Below are positions 5,721-8,374 of a stretch of DNA of 8,374 bases, in pieces (within the stretch, counting starts at the first letter, position 1; every line of letters begins with the position of its first letter). Both the position numbers and the translations under genes were made by a program. Source of the stretch: JBDHBD01 sp039586095 (lineage in GTDB: Bacteria > Gemmatimonadota > Gemmatimonadetes > Palauibacterales > Palauibacteraceae); contig JBDHLB010000090.1 of the NCBI GenBank assembly GCA_039586095.1, positions 1-8,374 of the forward strand, read 5' to 3'. The notes beneath the pieces were generated by a model, which was given only the letters and a program-made list of their open reading frames with translations, was not told where the DNA came from and did no database searches.

Positions 5721-6903
5721 ACATCCCGCCGAGTACGTCCCACAGGGACGTCGCCTCGAGCATGATCAGCGTGTCATCGCCCAGCTCCTGACGCCGGATC
5801 ACGCGCCAGCGCTCGTCCAGGGCGGAGGACAGACCGGGAAAACCCTCCACACCGTCGGGGCCGATGAAGCGCGAGGCATAGAACAGATACAGTCGCTGCA
5901 CGAGGCGATCGTCCAGCAGAGCGCCCGCCAGGCGTCCCCCGCCTTCGACCAGCACGGACTGCAGTCCGGCGCTTGCCAGGCCTCGCCACGCTGCCGGGAG
6001 GTCGAGCCCTCCCTCGGGGCCTCGCCGCACCGTCGTTACGCGGACGCCTGCGCGTTCCAGGGCAGCTCGGCGAGCACCCCGCACCCCGGCGGCGCCGATC
6101 ATCCAGAGGGGCGCTTCCTCGCCCGACTTCACCAGCCGAGAGCGCGTCGAGAGCTTCAGGTCGGGGTCGAGCACGACGCGAACCGGGGACCGGCGCGGCA
6201 CGATGTCCCCGCGAACCGTCAGGAGCGGGTCGTCGACGATGGCCGTCTGTCCGCCCACCAGCACGGCGTCGTGTACCGCTCGCAGACGGTGAACCTCAAG
6301 TTCGGCCTCCACGCCGCTGATCGCCGTTCGCACGCCAGGCCTGTCGCTGAGCTTGCCATCCAGCGAGAGAGCGAGCTTTACAGCGGTGAACGGCGTGTCC
6401 CGCGATTGGGACCAAAGGAACGCCGCGTTGAGCCGCCGTGCCTCTTCCTCACGCACCCCGAGCTCCACCTCGATCCCCGCGTTCCGCAGCTCCACCGTCC
6501 CCCGCCCCGACTCCGGGTTCGGGTCGGTAGACGCGATCACGACCCTCTGGATTCCGGCTTCCGAGATCGCGCGGCAGCACGGGGGTGTCTTGCCCTGGTG
6601 AGCGCACGGTTCCAGCGTCACGTACAACGTCGCTCCCTGTGCGCGATCGCCGGCGTCTCGGAGCGCTACGATTTCCGCATGCGCCTCTCCGAAGGACGCA
6701 TGAAAGCCTTCCCCTACGACCTCCTCACCCCGCGCCACGACGGCACCCACGAGCGGGTTCGGCGCGACCTGGCCCCGGCCACGACCGGCCAATTCGAGAG
6801 CCCGTGCCATCATCCGCACGAAGAGGTCGGACCGGTTCGCTCGACCCGTCGGGTCGACTCCGGGCCGCACCTCCGGTCGATCCGTCGTCATGAAAGGTCT
6901 CAT
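5719..6903 (-). CDS. ribD: Bifunctional riboflavin deaminase / reductase
   Basis: Carries out two successive steps after GTP cyclohydrolase II: deamination of the pyrimidine ring and NADPH-dependent reduction of the ribosyl side chain. The product is 394 residues from the ATG at 6903. The deaminase domain (about 25-150) has PNPLVGAVV, the zinc ligand H75 with catalytic E77 in HAE, and C100 and C109 in LEPCAHQGKTPPC. The turn after DPNP (127-130) is one residue shorter than in E. coli. The reductase domain (about 170-390) shows AVKLALSLDGKL with K176, HRLRAVHDAVLVGGQTAIVD and VLVEGGGRLAGALL. ATG 6903 overlaps the purM stop as ATGA; ATG 6891 is an alternative with an equally weak ribosome site. 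An open frame continues upstream to 6978, but that would overlap purM by 79 nt and adds nothing conserved. Confidence 0.95.
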   Translation of the reverse strand: MRPFMTTDRPEVRPGVDPTGRANRSDLFVRMMARALELAGRGRGQVAPNPLVGAVVARGEEVVGEGFHASFGEAHAEIVALRDAGDRAQGATLYVTLEPCAHQGKTPPCCRAISEAGIQRVVIASTDPNPESGRGTVELRNAGIEVELGVREEEARRLNAAFLWSQSRDTPFTAVKLALSLDGKLSDRPGVRTAISGVEAELEVHRLRAVHDAVLVGGQTAIVDDPLLTVRGDIVPRRSPVRVVLDPDLKLSTRSRLVKSGEEAPLWMIGAAGVRGARRAALERAGVRVTTVRRGPEGGLDLPAAWRGLASAGLQSVLVEGGGRLAGALLDDRLVQRLYLFYASRFIGPDGVEGFPGLSSALDERWRVIRRQELGDDTLIMLEATSLWDVLGGM

Positions 6904-7943
6904 CCTGCGCGATCGAGTCCCTGCAGGCGTACAGCCCCAGTACCGCTCGTCACCTCGCCGCACCGCCAGACCGGACATCCACTTCGCTCCAGGCGGGAGA
7001 CAACGGACGCTTCATCTTCGGGTCGAACGACGGCCACCATGCCCACGCCCATGTTGAACGTGCGGTACATCTCTGTGGCCGGAGCGCTGCTTTCCTGTTG
7101 CAGGAAGCGAAACTCGGGTGCCGGCGTCCACGACTCCAGATCGACGACGGCATCCAGGTCGGATGGAAGCACGCGATTCAGGTTGCCCGGGATGCCACCG
7201 CCCGTCACGTGCGCCAGCGCCCGGATCAGGCCGTCGCCACATGGTCCTTGCAGCGCTCTCAGGTAACTCCGATGGGGGCGCAACAGCACATCGCCGATGG
7301 TTGCGTCGGTTCCCGGAAATCGGTCTTCGACGTCCAGTTCGAGTCGGTCGAACAGCAGCTTGCGCACGAAGCTGAAGCCGTTCGTGTGCAGCCCGCTCGA
7401 GGCCAGACCCAACAGAACGTCCCCAGCCCGCACCTCGCGACGCGCGACAGCTGGCCACTCTAGACGGCCAACGACAAAGCCGGCCAGGTCATATTCTCCG
7501 GCCGGGTAGAAATCGGGCATCTCCGCCGTCTCGCCTCCCAACAGGGCACACCCGTTTTCCCGACAGGCCTCTGCCACACCTCGCACGACATCGAGCGTGA
7601 TCCCGCGGTTGAGCCGCCCGCAGGCGAAGTAGTCCATGAACACGAGGGGAACGGCGCCTTCCGTGAGGATGTCGTTCACGCAGTGGTTGACCAGATCTCG
7701 ACCGACCGTGTCGTGACGCCCTGCACGGAACGCCACTTTGAGCTTCGTCCCCACGCCGTCCGCGCTCGCCACGAGCTCGGCGTCCGCCCCGGCGTGAAAC
7801 CGGCCGCCGAAGGAGCCATACCCGGCCCGCACGGCCTCCGTGCGCGTCGACTCGACCATATCGCGAATCCGGGCCTTCACATCGGCTGCCGCGTCCAGGT
7901 CGACGCCAGCGTCCCGATACGTGAGCCCTCCGTCCGCACTCAT
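6900..7943 (-). CDS. purM: Phosphoribosylformylglycinamidine cyclo-ligase (AIR synthetase)
   Basis: ATP-dependent ring closure of FGAM to aminoimidazole ribonucleotide, step five of purine synthesis. The 347 residues match family length. The opening YRDAGVDLDAAADVKARI is typical. The PurM N-domain carries DGVGTK (62-67), NDILTEGA (90-97) and GGETAEMPDFY (136-146). The C-domain carries SSGLHTNGFS (182-191), HVTGGGIPGNLNRVLP (245-260) and FNMGVGM (296-302). All look intact. ATG 7943 overlaps the argS stop as ATGA and has a strong GAGGAGG site about seven bases upstream. It overlaps ribD in the same way downstream, so purine and riboflavin genes may share a transcript. That would make sense because GTP, a purine product, feeds RibBA; this functional link is an inference. 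Confidence 0.96.
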   Translation of the reverse strand: MSADGGLTYRDAGVDLDAAADVKARIRDMVESTRTEAVRAGYGSFGGRFHAGADAELVASADGVGTKLKVAFRAGRHDTVGRDLVNHCVNDILTEGAVPLVFMDYFACGRLNRGITLDVVRGVAEACRENGCALLGGETAEMPDFYPAGEYDLAGFVVGRLEWPAVARREVRAGDVLLGLASSGLHTNGFSFVRKLLFDRLELDVEDRFPGTDATIGDVLLRPHRSYLRALQGPCGDGLIRALAHVTGGGIPGNLNRVLPSDLDAVVDLESWTPAPEFRFLQQESSAPATEMYRTFNMGVGMVAVVRPEDEASVVSRLERSGCPVWRCGEVTSGTGAVRLQGLDRAG

Positions 7944-8374
7944 GGCGCGTCCTCCTCTCTCTGCATCTGCTCCGGCGCTGTCAAGCCGAGGAGCATGAGC
8001 CCGTTGCGCAGCGTGATGCGGACCGCGCGGGCCAGCTTCAGTCTCGCCTCTCGCGCCGGACCCCCGGCCAACACGCGGAGGCTCGGGTCGAGGTTCCCCT
8101 TATGGTACCAGCTGTTCACGAGCCCCGCGGTCTCGTCAAGATACGCACACACCAGGTGAGGAGTTCGGGCGTCTGCCGCCGCGGTCACGATCTCGGGGAA
8201 TCGGACGAGCGCTTTGGCCACCGCCCGTTCCTCCGGGGTCGACAGCGAATCGAGCCCGTCGGCGGACACGGGGATGGAGCGCTCGTCGACCCCTCCCTTT
8301 CGGAAGACGCTGCACATCCGCGCGTGAGCGTACTGGACCTTGAAGACGGGATTCGCCTCCGACGTATCGAGTGC
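7940..8374 (-). CDS. argS: Arginyl-tRNA synthetase, C-terminal part (cut by right window edge)
   Basis: Charges tRNA-Arg with arginine. Only the last 144 residues are here; the class I catalytic core lies beyond base 8374. The visible part starts inside the characteristic ANPVFKVQYAHARMCSVFRK segment (7-26), which precedes the DALR anticodon-binding domain. That domain then runs as ALVRFPEIV (55-63), helices around AYLDETAGLVNSWYH (77-91), and RLKLARAVRITLRNGLMLLG (111-130) with the near-universal C-terminal LTAPEQM. Eight charged residues follow the usual end. A Met at 8317 could be mistaken for a start, but the conserved frame continues upstream through the window edge, so this is a truncated view and not a separate gene. 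The TGA at 7940 overlaps purM. Confidence 0.95.
   Translation of the reverse strand, partial: ALDTSEANPVFKVQYAHARMCSVFRKGGVDERSIPVSADGLDSLSTPEERAVAKALVRFPEIVTAAADARTPHLVCAYLDETAGLVNSWYHKGNLDPSLRVLAGGPAREARLKLARAVRITLRNGLMLLGLTAPEQMQREEDAP

Noticed and set aside
6904..6978. N-terminal extension of ribD
   Set aside because: It would overlap purM by 79 nt, shows no conservation, and RibD proteins normally begin shortly before the deaminase domain.
6271..7266. Long plus-strand open frame (331 codons) opposite ribD and purM
   Set aside because: It crosses the ribD/purM junction and encodes an Arg/Pro/Ser/His-rich product with no motif; a shadow frame.
7940..8317. Stand-alone small gene starting at a Met at 8317
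   Set aside because: The same frame continues upstream with the ArgS-typical NPVFKVQYAHAR segment, so it is the end of argS and not a separate gene.
1..8374. Mobile elements, CRISPR arrays, tRNA or rRNA genes, phage or defence systems
   Set aside because: Nearly every base is assigned to housekeeping genes with intact frames; no direct repeat array, transposase, RNA gene or toxin-like frame could be found.

Overview
This is an 8.4 kb, high-GC stretch of ordinary bacterial chromosome. Every recognisable gene lies on the minus strand, so transcription runs from right to left. The genes are packed almost without gaps: five junctions overlap by 4 to 14 nt, two are 1 or 7 nt apart, and the only real gaps are 65 and 45 nt. 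The gene set is housekeeping: arginyl-tRNA synthetase, purine synthesis, riboflavin synthesis, NusB, ribosome hibernation and a PTS-type regulatory arm. I see no mobile element, CRISPR array, RNA gene or phage-like segment. The host is probably a high-GC, Gram-negative-type bacterium that carries a regulatory (non-sugar) PTS. The short Hpf beside a full-length HprK and an EIIA-Man protein, and the wording of riboflavin synthase (an IPYTWEHT motif like that of Bacteroidetes-type enzymes), would fit Gemmatimonadota or a neighbouring phylum. That assignment is an inference and not decided by the window.

In transcription order, region 1 (right edge to about 6900) holds the C-terminal third of argS, then purM, joined by an ATGA overlap. 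Region 2 (6903 to 3301) is a complete riboflavin pathway: ribD, overlapping purM by ATGA, then ribE (alpha-type riboflavin synthase), ribBA and ribH. Together these convert GTP and ribulose 5-phosphate to riboflavin, apart from the ill-defined dephosphorylation step. nusB follows ribH by 1 nt, a widespread bacterial arrangement. Region 3 (2857 to 1688) is a GT4-family glycosyltransferase whose substrate cannot be read from sequence. Region 4 (1691 to the left edge) is a regulatory block: short-form hpf, hprK with a TTG start, and the start of an EIIA-Man gene, cut by the window edge. These three are probably part of a PTS phosphorelay whose HPr and Enzyme I genes would be expected further left, outside the window.

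The dense overlaps suggest polycistronic expression with translational coupling along the whole window. No FMN riboswitch, intrinsic terminator or convincing promoter is visible. The main second-look items are residue-level departures from family consensus in RibH, RibE, HprK and EIIA, the glycosyltransferase placed between nusB and hpf, and a small hairpin at the ribD stop codon. I found no evidence of a new biological system here.
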